This document shows, piece after piece, positions 17,634-25,396 of a stretch of 64,000 nt of DNA. Numbering within the stretch: position 1 is the first letter of the stretch; the number at the start of each line of letters is the position of its first letter. The notes under the pieces were generated by a model. That model was given only the letters and a program-made list of their open reading frames with translations, did not search any database and was not told where the DNA came from. Source of the stretch: Microcaldota archaeon (GTDB lineage: Archaea > Micrarchaeota > Micrarchaeia > Anstonellales > JAGGVH01); the NCBI GenBank assembly GCA_020854835.1, contig JAHKLX010000038.1, forward strand, positions 62,001 through 126,000, written 5' to 3'. The translations under genes were made by a program, and so were the position numbers.

Positions 17634-18926
17634 ATGGAACCAAAAAAATTCTTGTTTATGTCTTTGGATAATCTGAGTGCAGACCTTGCTTGGACTATCA
17701 AAAAAGAGGGACACCAAGTCAAATTTTATGTGAAATGCCCAGAAGAGAGAGAAGTTGGCAGTGGTTTTGTAGATATTGTTGATGAATATGAACCATATCT
17801 AGATTGGGCAGATACTATCATTTTTGATGATGTGTTGGGCGAAGGTACAAAAGCAAAAAAACTTAGAGAAGAAGGAAAGGCTGTTGTGGGTGGAACAACC
17901 TACACAGACCAGCTAGAAGATGATCGTTCGTTTGGACAGGAAGAATTGAAAAAAATGGGCGTTCCAGTTATCCCATATAAAACATTTACATCATTTGATG
18001 ATGCAATTGATTATGTAAAAAGTAATCCTGGAAAATATGTTATAAAACCAGATGGGGAAGCTGCAAACGTTAAAGGATTGCTTTTTATTGGAGAAGACGA
18101 TAATGGCACAGATGTTATTCAGGTTTTGACGGATTATAGAAACGCTTGGTCAAATAAAATACCTTCTTTTCAATTACAAAAAAAAATGACCGGGGTTGAA
18201 ATAGCAGTTGGCGCGTTTTTTAATGGAAATGAATTTATCTATCCTATAAACGTAAATTTTGAACATAAGAAATTATTCCCGGGAAATTTAGGACCCTCAA
18301 CAGGAGAAATGGGAACTGCTTTATTCTGGTCAGGACCTAATAAAATTTTCAATAACACGCTTAAGAAATTTGAAGAAAAATTGGCCCAGGAAAAATTTGT
18401 GGGTTATATTGATATAAATTGCATTGTCAATGGTCATGGAATACATCCCTTAGAATGGACTACGCGATTCGGATATCCAACAATAAGCATTCAGCAAGAT
18501 GGTATATTGAATTTGAAAGGTGAATTTATGCATAGTCTTGCCAGAGGTGAAAAGATAAAACTTAGAACAAAAACCGGTTTTCAAATTGGTGTCAGGATTG
18601 TTGTTCCACCTTTTCCTTTTGATGATCCAGAAACCTTCAGGGTCAAATCTAAAGATTCAGTTATCCATTTCAAAAAATTAAACTACGAAGGAATCCACAT
18701 AGAAGACGTTAAACTTGTAAATGGAGAATGGGTAGTTACAGGAAATGCAGGAATGGTGTTGGTTGTAGTAGGGATGGGAAATACAATGAAACAAGCGCAG
18801 GCACAAGTTTATAATCGCATAAACAATATAATCATACCTCACATGTACTATAGGGACGACATAGGGGACAGATGGTTAGAAGATAGTGATAAATTGCATA
18901 ACTGGGGATATTTAAGAGAACTTTGA
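17634..18926 (+). CDS. PurD-like ATP-grasp ligase (phosphoribosylamine-glycine ligase family)
   Basis: 430 residues. An N-terminal Rossmann-like domain is followed by an ATP-grasp fold: KYVIKPDGEAANVKGLLFIG (ATP-binding lysine and small loop), GVEIAVGAFFNGNEF, GNLGPSTGEMGTALFW (PurD signature NMGPxTGGMG in changed form) and the C-terminal acidic metal site HPLEWTTRFGYPT (usual ARFGDPE). The signatures differ enough that the substrate may not be phosphoribosylamine. No other purine-synthesis genes are nearby; a GNAT acetyltransferase follows by 17 bp, possibly in the same operon. Confidence 0.75.
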   Translation: MEPKKFLFMSLDNLSADLAWTIKKEGHQVKFYVKCPEEREVGSGFVDIVDEYEPYLDWADTIIFDDVLGEGTKAKKLREEGKAVVGGTTYTDQLEDDRSFGQEELKKMGVPVIPYKTFTSFDDAIDYVKSNPGKYVIKPDGEAANVKGLLFIGEDDNGTDVIQVLTDYRNAWSNKIPSFQLQKKMTGVEIAVGAFFNGNEFIYPINVNFEHKKLFPGNLGPSTGEMGTALFWSGPNKIFNNTLKKFEEKLAQEKFVGYIDINCIVNGHGIHPLEWTTRFGYPTISIQQDGILNLKGEFMHSLARGEKIKLRTKTGFQIGVRIVVPPFPFDDPETFRVKSKDSVIHFKKLNYEGIHIEDVKLVNGEWVVTGNAGMVLVVVGMGNTMKQAQAQVYNRINNIIIPHMYYRDDIGDRWLEDSDKLHNWGYLREL

Positions 18927-18943
18927 TTTCCCGGGTGATGTAA

Positions 18944-19492
18944 ATGCCAAATATAAAAATTAAAAGAATTACAAAAAATAATTTTGATAGATATAGTGAT
19001 TTAATTTTAGAATCAGAACAGTCCCATCCTAAAAAAATTAGATCGGATTATGGAGATTATAAAGACATATTAAAAACCAAAGATAGTTTGGGCTTGATGG
19101 TTTTTGAGAAAGATGAATATGTTGGAAATATAATTGGCTGTCCATACAGAAGGTGGGAAGTTGAAGAAGATAAAATAAAAAATATTGAACGTGGAAAAAG
19201 AGTTTTCTATATCTATAATTTAGTTATTGAACCAGAATACAGGGGAAAGGGATATGGATATGTGTTAGTTGAAAAATTTATTGAGAGAATAAAAAGAAGA
19301 AAATATAATTATATAGTAGCACATGTTAAAGTCGGAAAATCATTATCTTTATTTAAAAAATTTAATGCCACGATTGAAAAAGAATTTAAAAATTATGAAA
19401 AAACTGGAAAGAGATATGATTTGATAGTTATTGACTTGAAGAAAAAATATTTTGATGCCGACCCCAAATTACTTGTTAAGCGAAAACTTTAA
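18944..19492 (+). CDS. GNAT-family N-acetyltransferase
   Basis: 182 residues. The acetyl-CoA pyrophosphate loop EPEYRGKGYGYVLVE (about residues 95-110) follows the beta-4 strand VFYIYNLVIEPE, as in GNAT enzymes. The C-terminal strand ends with KRYDLIVIDLKK. Starts just after the ATP-grasp gene with Shine-Dalgarno GGGTGATG. Acceptor is unknown; the partner ATP-grasp ligase could supply it. Confidence 0.85.
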   Translation: MPNIKIKRITKNNFDRYSDLILESEQSHPKKIRSDYGDYKDILKTKDSLGLMVFEKDEYVGNIIGCPYRRWEVEEDKIKNIERGKRVFYIYNLVIEPEYRGKGYGYVLVEKFIERIKRRKYNYIVAHVKVGKSLSLFKKFNATIEKEFKNYEKTGKRYDLIVIDLKKKYFDADPKLLVKRKL

Positions 19493-19529
19493 ATACATGA
19501 TAATACATAAACATTAACGGGGGATGTTT

Positions 19530-20882
19530 ATGTTAAGAAGTAAATTTTTGATAATAGTAGTGCTTTTACTTTTACCGACCATATCTGCTTATAGTTTGGG
19601 AGTGCAAAAACAAGGAGAAGGCACTGTTAAAAGTGATGCTTTTGGAATTGATTGTGGATGGTACTGCAGCAAAGATTACGCTCCAGGATCTCGAATTACT
19701 TTAACTGCAACTACAGGTCACAGGTCTTCTTTCTCACATTGGGAGGGCGCATGCTCGGGCACAGAACCCACATGTGTAGTTGATATGAATTCGGACAAAA
19801 TAGTTATTGCTATTTTTGAAAGCGCTAAACTAACTATTGAAAAAGAGGGAGTAGGAGAAGTTAAAAGCAATGCGTTTGGGATTGACTGTGGATGGTACTG
19901 CAGCAAAGACTTCCCAGTAGGGGTGGAAATTATTTTAACTGCTACTCCTAATGCAAGATCCTCGTTCATCAGATGGGAGGGCGCATGCTCGGGGAGTGAG
20001 CCAACATGTGTTGTAACCCTAGAAAACAGTAAAAATGTCACTGCTGTTTTTGAAAGCAGGAGACTTGGTGTGAATAAAGTAGGGACAGGTCAAATCAAAA
20101 GTGCTCCTTTTGGGATTGACTGTGGATGGCATTGTGTGAGAGATTATCCTGTTGGAACTGAAGTCACTCTTGTAGCAACCCCGAATCATAGGTCTTCCTT
20201 TTCTCATTGGGAAGGAGACTGCTCAGGGAGTGAGCCGACTTGTGTTATAACAATGGATGAGAATAAAAATGTTGAAGCGGTTTTTGCAAGTTCGGGATTA
20301 AGTATTTATAAACAAGGAAATGGAGACGGAATTGTTAAAAGCAATGCATTTGGAATTAGTTGCGGATGGTACTGTAGCAAAGACTTCCCAGTTGGTGCAG
20401 AAATTACATTAACTGCTACTCCTAATGCAAGATCCTCGTTCATCAGATGGGAGGGCGCATGCTTGGGGAGTGAGCCAACATGTGTTGTAACCCTAGAAAA
20501 CAGTAAAAATGTCACTGCTGTTTTTGAAAGCAGGAGACTTGGTGTTGAAAAAGAAGGTTTGGGAGAAATTAAGAGTGCTCCTTTTGGGATTGACTGTGGA
20601 TGGCATTGTGTGAGAGATTATCCTGTTGGAACATTGGTAACTCTAAGGGCAACTCCAAATATACGATATTTGTTTGATAGATGGGGGGGCGCATGCTTGG
20701 GGAGTGAGCCGACTTGTGTTGTTGATATGAGTGAAAACAAAAATGTTAAAGCAGTTTTTATTTCAAGAACTGAACCTTATGGCATACCCTTGGAAACGCC
20801 AAACAAAATAAACGATGATCAAAAAAATAAACTCCAGGATATACTCAAACAAGTTTTTGATGTAGATATAGAAATAGAATAG
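19530..20882 (+). CDS. Secreted protein with five InlB-B/bacterial-repeat-like domains
   Basis: 450 residues. The ATG at 19530 is 6 bp after GGGGG, a better start than the ATG at 19524. A signal peptide (LIIVVLLLLPTISA) is followed by five tandem units of about 79 residues with the consensus GxGxVKSxxFGIDCGWYCSKDxPxGxxITLTAT...SSFxxWEGACSGSEPTCVV...KNVxAVFES. Each unit has four cysteines, probably two disulfides outside the cell. The units resemble the divergent InlB B-repeat domains of bacterial surface proteins. The C-terminus has no anchor. Unit pairs were recently duplicated (see repeats). Confidence 0.88.
   Translation: MLRSKFLIIVVLLLLPTISAYSLGVQKQGEGTVKSDAFGIDCGWYCSKDYAPGSRITLTATTGHRSSFSHWEGACSGTEPTCVVDMNSDKIVIAIFESAKLTIEKEGVGEVKSNAFGIDCGWYCSKDFPVGVEIILTATPNARSSFIRWEGACSGSEPTCVVTLENSKNVTAVFESRRLGVNKVGTGQIKSAPFGIDCGWHCVRDYPVGTEVTLVATPNHRSSFSHWEGDCSGSEPTCVITMDENKNVEAVFASSGLSIYKQGNGDGIVKSNAFGISCGWYCSKDFPVGAEITLTATPNARSSFIRWEGACLGSEPTCVVTLENSKNVTAVFESRRLGVEKEGLGEIKSAPFGIDCGWHCVRDYPVGTLVTLRATPNIRYLFDRWGGACLGSEPTCVVDMSENKNVKAVFISRTEPYGIPLETPNKINDDQKNKLQDILKQVFDVDIEIE
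19860..20160 (+). repeat. Intragenic direct repeat, copy 1
   Basis: About 300 bp that recur 474 bp downstream (two protein units, 158 codons). The stretch from 19941 to about 20070 is nearly identical, with a single C/T difference seen (catgctcgg versus catgcttgg). Similarity fades at both ends. Confidence 0.8.
20334..20634 (+). repeat. Intragenic direct repeat, copy 2
   Basis: Second copy of the 474-bp-spaced repeat. The near-identity at synonymous sites indicates a recent tandem duplication or gene conversion within the surface-protein gene. Confidence 0.8.
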
Positions 20883-20892
20883 AGGTGAAAAA

Positions 20893-21657
20893 ATGAGAAA
20901 GATGAATGCACAGCTTTTAAAAGCAAGAGAGAAGGTTTGTCTGCCATTAGACAATTTGAATACAATGGAAACAGCTGAAGCGAGAGTTAAAGCACTGCAC
21001 GAGTATGTGGGATTGTTCAAAGTGGGTAAAGGTTCGTTTACACGTTTTGGCCCAGATATTGTCAAAATGGTGAAAAAACATGGTGCAAATGTGTTTCTGG
21101 ATTTGAAATACCATGATATCCCAAACACTGTTAAAGATGCAGCATGTGCTGCAACTGAAATGGGAGTTAACATATTCAATGTTCATGCCTTTGGAGGAAG
21201 TAAAATGATGTTCGCAGCATTGGAAGGTGCAGATGAAACAGCTAAAAGATTGGAAATTGCTCCTCCAAAAGTTATTGCAGTAACTGTTCTTACAAGTATT
21301 AATATAGACATACTTTATGGAGAACTGAACGTCGAATTAGATATGGAAGATCAAGTTTTGCATTTGGCTCAGATGACAGCAGATACAGGATTAGATGGAA
21401 TAGTCTGTTCTGCAAATGATTTATCAGCAATAACACAGTTTTTACCTAAAGATTTCATGTATATAACCCCGGGTATCGTCCATCCAAATAAAGGGATGGT
21501 TGGTTCTGATCAAAAAAGAATTGCAACTCCGCGCAATGCTATTGAAGATGGAGCAAGTATCTTAGTAGTTGGAAGAGCAATAACTGGTTATGAAACTGTT
21601 GAAGAACAGCAAAATGCTGCCCATGAAATTTTGGTTGATATTGCCGAAGTTCTTTAA
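20893..21657 (+). CDS. pyrF: Orotidine 5'-phosphate decarboxylase
   Basis: 254 residues. TIM-barrel signature VFLDLKYHDIPNTV with the catalytic D-K-x-x-D array, and the phosphate-binding end IEDGASILVVGRAIT. Converts OMP to UMP. The DLKYHDIPNT form and length are closer to the bacterial type than to the short archaeal DLKxADIPNT type. The Shine-Dalgarno GAGGTGA is 6 bp before the ATG and the gene begins 10 bp after the repeat-protein gene. pyrE is elsewhere, at 42128. Confidence 0.94.
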   Translation: MRKMNAQLLKAREKVCLPLDNLNTMETAEARVKALHEYVGLFKVGKGSFTRFGPDIVKMVKKHGANVFLDLKYHDIPNTVKDAACAATEMGVNIFNVHAFGGSKMMFAALEGADETAKRLEIAPPKVIAVTVLTSINIDILYGELNVELDMEDQVLHLAQMTADTGLDGIVCSANDLSAITQFLPKDFMYITPGIVHPNKGMVGSDQKRIATPRNAIEDGASILVVGRAITGYETVEEQQNAAHEILVDIAEVL

Positions 21658-21682
21658 TCTTTTTTCTTTTTTTATTTTAAAA

Positions 21683-22417
21683 TTAATATTCTCCTTGGTA
21701 AATATAATCTCTAACTTCAACTGTTTTGAAATGAGGTTTTGCGATATTTACTAAAAATTGGATTTCACTTTGTTTAAACAACCCAGGATTAAAACTTTTA
21801 TCAACTAACTCTGCACCCTCAGGTTTGATAAATGTTTGAATTATATATCTATCTCTTTCCCCTAAACTGTTTAACCAAACACCAATGTCTTCCATGATTT
21901 GATCATTATGCAATCCAGGAACAATTGTAGTTCTGAAATCATGAGGTATTCCAGAATCTATTATTAATTTCAAAGACTGTTCAACTTTATCTGCAAATGA
22001 CTGGTTTAAACCAGTTGCTTTAGGGTATTCAGTTTTTGAAGTTTTGACATCAGTTGCCCAATAATCAACAAGTTTTTCATCAATCAACTGTTTTACCTTT
22101 TCAGGACTTGTACCATTAGTATCCATTTTTATTTGAATTCCCAAAGACTTAACTTTTCTTATAAATTCAACTATATCTTTATGCAGTAGTGGTTCCCCCC
22201 CAGTTATGCACAAAGCATCAACAACATTTTTTCTTTTTTCCAATATTTCTAAAACTTTTTCTTCACTTATTCTCTCTTTTATGTACTCATTAGGTATAAC
22301 TAAATTCCTATTATAGCAAAAGGGACATCTGAAATTACACCCAATAGTAAATAAAGTTGAACATATTTTGTTGGGATAATCTACTAAACTTGTTTTTTGT
22401 ATATATGCAAATTCCAT
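21683..22417 (-). CDS. nrdG: Anaerobic ribonucleotide reductase activating protein NrdG
   Basis: 244 residues, radical SAM activase. The 4Fe-4S motif is CNFRCPFCYN (about residues 27-36), followed by the GGEPLL SAM-binding motif. It installs the glycyl radical on the NrdD C-terminal domain, here encoded by the 50-residue ORF just upstream. Begins 18 bp after that ORF with Shine-Dalgarno GGTGAG. Last gene of the nrdR-nrdD-nrdD'-nrdG operon. Confidence 0.94.
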   Translation of the reverse strand: MEFAYIQKTSLVDYPNKICSTLFTIGCNFRCPFCYNRNLVIPNEYIKERISEEKVLEILEKRKNVVDALCITGGEPLLHKDIVEFIRKVKSLGIQIKMDTNGTSPEKVKQLIDEKLVDYWATDVKTSKTEYPKATGLNQSFADKVEQSLKLIIDSGIPHDFRTTIVPGLHNDQIMEDIGVWLNSLGERDRYIIQTFIKPEGAELVDKSFNPGLFKQSEIQFLVNIAKPHFKTVEVRDYIYQGEY

Positions 22418-22435
22418 ATGAAACTCACCAGATAC

Positions 22436-22588
22436 TTAACATGATTCATCAAAAGATCGTCTTTCGTTAAATTCAGCTTGTTTACCTTCGTTCCACTGTT
22501 GAACCGGTCTTATATAACCAACAACTCTGCTATAAACCAAACACTTTGTCCTTTTTTTCTCCAAATCTTTAATTTCTTCCTCATTCAT
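22436..22588 (-). CDS. Stand-alone NrdD glycyl-radical domain (50 aa)
   Basis: ATG at 22588 with a strong Shine-Dalgarno (GAGGTGG) placed after the NrdD stop; TAA at 22438. The 50 residues are exactly the C-terminus of class III ribonucleotide reductases: a Cys in RTKCLVYSR, the glycyl-radical motif RVVGYIRPV (Gly24), then QQWNEGKQAEF...RRSF. The domain is normally fused to NrdD. It lies in the same reading frame as NrdD, separated by TAA GAG GTG GGT TAA ATG, two in-frame stops. Probably translated separately and assembled with NrdD. Confidence 0.88.
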   Translation of the reverse strand: MNEEEIKDLEKKRTKCLVYSRVVGYIRPVQQWNEGKQAEFNERRSFDESC

Positions 22589-22600
22589 TTAACCCACCTC

Positions 22601-24646
22601 TTAATTTTTTACTTCCATTTTTTGTTTTAATTGAGTATAACCAATCTCAGCATCGCATTTTGGACAATAATTATGTTCCCCCGGTATATAACCATGAACA
22701 GGACAAACTGAAAATGTTGGAGTTATAGTATAATAGGGAAGTTTATAATTCTCAGCTATTTTTCTAACCAAATTTCTAACAACCTTCCAGTCATTTATTT
22801 TTTCACCCAAAAATGTGTGAAAAACAGTTCCTCCAGTATATCTAGTTTGTAATGGATCTTGAAGTTCCAAAGCCTCAAACAAATCTAATGGTGTAGCAAC
22901 ATGCAATTGAGTTGAATTTGTGTAGTATGGAGGAGAATCATTATTTTGATATTGGTTTTCATTAGCGACTATAATGTCTTTGTATTCTGATTTATCTAAT
23001 CTTGCCAACCTGTGGGAAGTTCCCTCTCCAGGGGTGGCTTCCAGATTAAATATACTGTTAGTTTCAGATTGATATTCTGATAACTTGTCCCGCATGAAAT
23101 CCAAAACCTTTATTGCAAAAGTCCTTGCGTCATTATCAATTAAATCTTTTTGTTCACCAAATAGATTTATCAAAGATTCGTTCATACCTATTAAACCTAT
23201 TGTGCCAAAATGATTTTTCCAATATTCTTTGTTTTGTTCTTTAACATTACGCAGATAAAATTTAGAATATGGATAAAGTCCGCTTTCAGTGAATTTTTCT
23301 AAAACTTTACGTTTTAATATCAAACTTTCTTTTGCAACATCCATTAATTCTGCAAGCATTTCGAAATATTGATCTTCGTTTTTTGATAGATAACCAATTC
23401 TAGGCATGTTTAATGTTACAACACCTATACTGCCCGTTAATGGGTTCGCTCCAAACAAGCCCCCCCCTCTTTTTCTAAGTTCGCGATTGTCTAATCGTAA
23501 TCTACAACACATTGATCGTGTATCTTCTGGATTCATATCAGAATTGATAAAATTAGAAAAATAGGGAATTCCATATTTTGCAGTCATTTCAAATATAGGT
23601 TTTAATTGCTCTCTTTCCCAATCAAATCCTTTAGTTATATTGTAAGTAGGAATGGGGAATGTGAACACCCTGCCTTTCGCATCACCTTCCATTACAACCT
23701 CAGAGAAAGCACGGTTGAAAATATCCATTTCCTCTTGGAAATCTCCATATGTATCATCCATTATTTTTCCACCAATTACTATTGGATCATTTTTCATCAT
23801 ATTGGGAATATCCATATCCATTGTGATGTTTGTAAAAGGAGTTTGGAAACCTACTCTTGTAGGAACATTCATTCCAGACATAAACTCTTGCATTGCTTGT
23901 TTTACTTCTTTGTAACCTATTCCATCGTATCTTATGAAAGGGGCAAGATAGGTATCAAAATTTGAAAAAGCCTGTGCACCAGCAGATTCTCCTTGCAAAG
24001 TATAAAAGAAATTAACTATCTGACCTAGTGCAACCCTTAAATGTTTTGCAGGTTTAGATTGGATTTTATCTGGGGCTCCTGTAAAACCTGTCATCAATAC
24101 ATCTCTTAAATCCCAACCTACACAATAGGTTCCCAAAGTAGACAAATCATGAATATGTAATTCTCCAGATTTATGTGCTTTTGATATTTTTTCAGGATAA
24201 AGTTTATCCAACCAATAATTTGCAACTATGGTTCCTGCAATATGATTATTTAAACCCTGTAAAGAATAAGACATATTGGCGTTTTCTTTAACTCTCCAAT
24301 CTGACTTATTCAAATATGATTCAACAATACCTGAATTCCCTATTAATATTGCTAAATTTCTTAAATCCTGATGTTGTTTTCTATAAAGAATATATGCTTT
24401 GGCTGCCTTGGTATAACCGTTGATCATTAAAACTTCTTCTACAACATCCTGCACATTTTCAACAGAGGGAGTGTATTTATCACCATATTTTATATTTAAA
24501 ATATCTTCTACATTTTTCCCTAGTTTTTCTGCCATAGAGATTTCTCCCTCTCCTGCAGCATCTAAGGCCTTCCAAATAGCATCGACAATCTTTTTTGGAT
24601 TATATAAAACATATTTTCCATCTCTTTTTTGCACTTGTGAAACCAT
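22601..24646 (-). CDS. nrdD: Anaerobic ribonucleoside-triphosphate reductase large chain, lacking the glycyl-radical tail
   Basis: 681 residues. N-terminal ATP-cone (VQKRDGKYVLYNPKKIVDAIW), then the 10-stranded barrel with active-site segments DLSTLGTYCVGWDLRD, SMCCRLRLDN and NPLTGSIGVVTLNMPRIGYL, and a C-terminal zinc site (CPVHG...CPKCD). The chain stops 17 residues after the last zinc cysteine, before the expected RVxGY glycyl-radical motif, which is on the next ORF. Reduces NTPs to dNTPs without oxygen using formate or thiols. The start overlaps the nrdR end closely (TGATATG). Confidence 0.95.
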   Translation of the reverse strand: MVSQVQKRDGKYVLYNPKKIVDAIWKALDAAGEGEISMAEKLGKNVEDILNIKYGDKYTPSVENVQDVVEEVLMINGYTKAAKAYILYRKQHQDLRNLAILIGNSGIVESYLNKSDWRVKENANMSYSLQGLNNHIAGTIVANYWLDKLYPEKISKAHKSGELHIHDLSTLGTYCVGWDLRDVLMTGFTGAPDKIQSKPAKHLRVALGQIVNFFYTLQGESAGAQAFSNFDTYLAPFIRYDGIGYKEVKQAMQEFMSGMNVPTRVGFQTPFTNITMDMDIPNMMKNDPIVIGGKIMDDTYGDFQEEMDIFNRAFSEVVMEGDAKGRVFTFPIPTYNITKGFDWEREQLKPIFEMTAKYGIPYFSNFINSDMNPEDTRSMCCRLRLDNRELRKRGGGLFGANPLTGSIGVVTLNMPRIGYLSKNEDQYFEMLAELMDVAKESLILKRKVLEKFTESGLYPYSKFYLRNVKEQNKEYWKNHFGTIGLIGMNESLINLFGEQKDLIDNDARTFAIKVLDFMRDKLSEYQSETNSIFNLEATPGEGTSHRLARLDKSEYKDIIVANENQYQNNDSPPYYTNSTQLHVATPLDLFEALELQDPLQTRYTGGTVFHTFLGEKINDWKVVRNLVRKIAENYKLPYYTITPTFSVCPVHGYIPGEHNYCPKCDAEIGYTQLKQKMEVKN

Positions 24647-24647
24647 A

Positions 24648-25103
24648 TCAACCCCCCTTTTTCTTTTTTAAAGTGTCTAAAGCCTCTTCAAAAGCATCAA
24701 TATCATCAAACTCTTGATAAACTGATGCAAACCGTATATATGCAACAGGATCGAGAACCTTTAATTTTTTCATAACGCAATTTCCAACTTCCTGGCTTGT
24801 TACTTCAATATCTTTTTTCTTTCTTAAAAAACTTTCGATTGAATCGATAATCGATTCTATTTTATCCTGGCTTATCTGTCTTTTTTCACATGCTTTGATG
24901 ATACCAATTCTGAGTTTGTTTCTATCAAATCTCTCTCTCCTCCCATCTTTTTTAATAACATAAAATTCCAACAGTTCTGGTCTTTCAAAAGTAGTGAATC
25001 TCTTACCGCATTTTTCACATTCCCTTCTTCGCCTAATGACTTCATCTTCTTGGCGAGAATCCACAACTTTTGTTTCAGGAAACATGCAGTAAGGACATTT
25101 CAT
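24648..25103 (-). CDS. nrdR: Transcriptional regulator NrdR
   Basis: 151 residues from ATG 25103, 9 bp after GGAG; an upstream GTG is less likely. Zinc ribbon MKCPYC...ECEKCGKRFTTFERPE, then an ATP-cone (VIKKDGRRERFDRNKL...ACEKRQIS...V.DPVAYIRFASVYQEF). NrdR represses ribonucleotide reductase genes when dATP binds the cone. It heads its own target operon, which has two NrdR-box-like sites upstream. NrdR is a mostly bacterial protein, so its presence suggests horizontal origin. Confidence 0.95.
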   Translation of the reverse strand: MKCPYCMFPETKVVDSRQEDEVIRRRRECEKCGKRFTTFERPELLEFYVIKKDGRRERFDRNKLRIGIIKACEKRQISQDKIESIIDSIESFLRKKKDIEVTSQEVGNCVMKKLKVLDPVAYIRFASVYQEFDDIDAFEEALDTLKKKKGG

Positions 25104-25129
25104 TTTAAACACACTCCTTTTTTAGCCAA

Positions 25130-25145
25130 ACACAATATATGGTGG
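25130..25145. promoter_or_regulatory. NrdR-box-like operator 1
   Basis: ACACAATATATGGTGG, an imperfect palindrome matching the bacterial NrdR box (ACACWAYATMTTGTGT) in most positions when read on the minus strand. It lies 27 bp upstream of the nrdR start, overlapping the likely promoter. Confidence 0.7.
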
Positions 25146-25161
25146 TAAGAAAGTAATAATA

Positions 25162-25177
25162 ACACAACATATAGGTT
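25162..25177. promoter_or_regulatory. NrdR-box-like operator 2
   Basis: ACACAACATATAGGTT, a second partial palindrome in the same orientation, separated from box 1 by 16 bp (32 bp centre to centre, three helical turns). That tandem arrangement is characteristic of bacterial NrdR-regulated promoters. The rest of the 25178-25396 intergenic region shows no gene. Confidence 0.65.
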
Positions 25178-25396
25178 TTTAAAGGTGGGTGGTCTCCGAG
25201 GTTGATTTTTTAGAAGGTATGCTTACATAGGTTAACAAACCCACACATTATAATGACTTTAACCTCTGTAAAAAATACAATTCAAAAATGTTTTAGAACA
25301 CTTATTCTTGATGTTTTTATAAAAAAAGGGAAAATGGGAGAATATATGCTGGCATGACTATTAAAAAAAATATAATTGGTTGATAAAAATAGAAAA

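Noticed and set aside
22436-22601. NrdD split as a simple frameshift
   Set aside because: Both pieces are in the same frame with two stop codons and a ribosome site between them, so a single indel error cannot explain it; a stop-codon recoding or double error is still possible.
25178-25396. Possible small RNA or gene upstream of the nrd operon
   Set aside because: No ORF with start and ribosome site and no stable fold recognised by eye beyond the operators.
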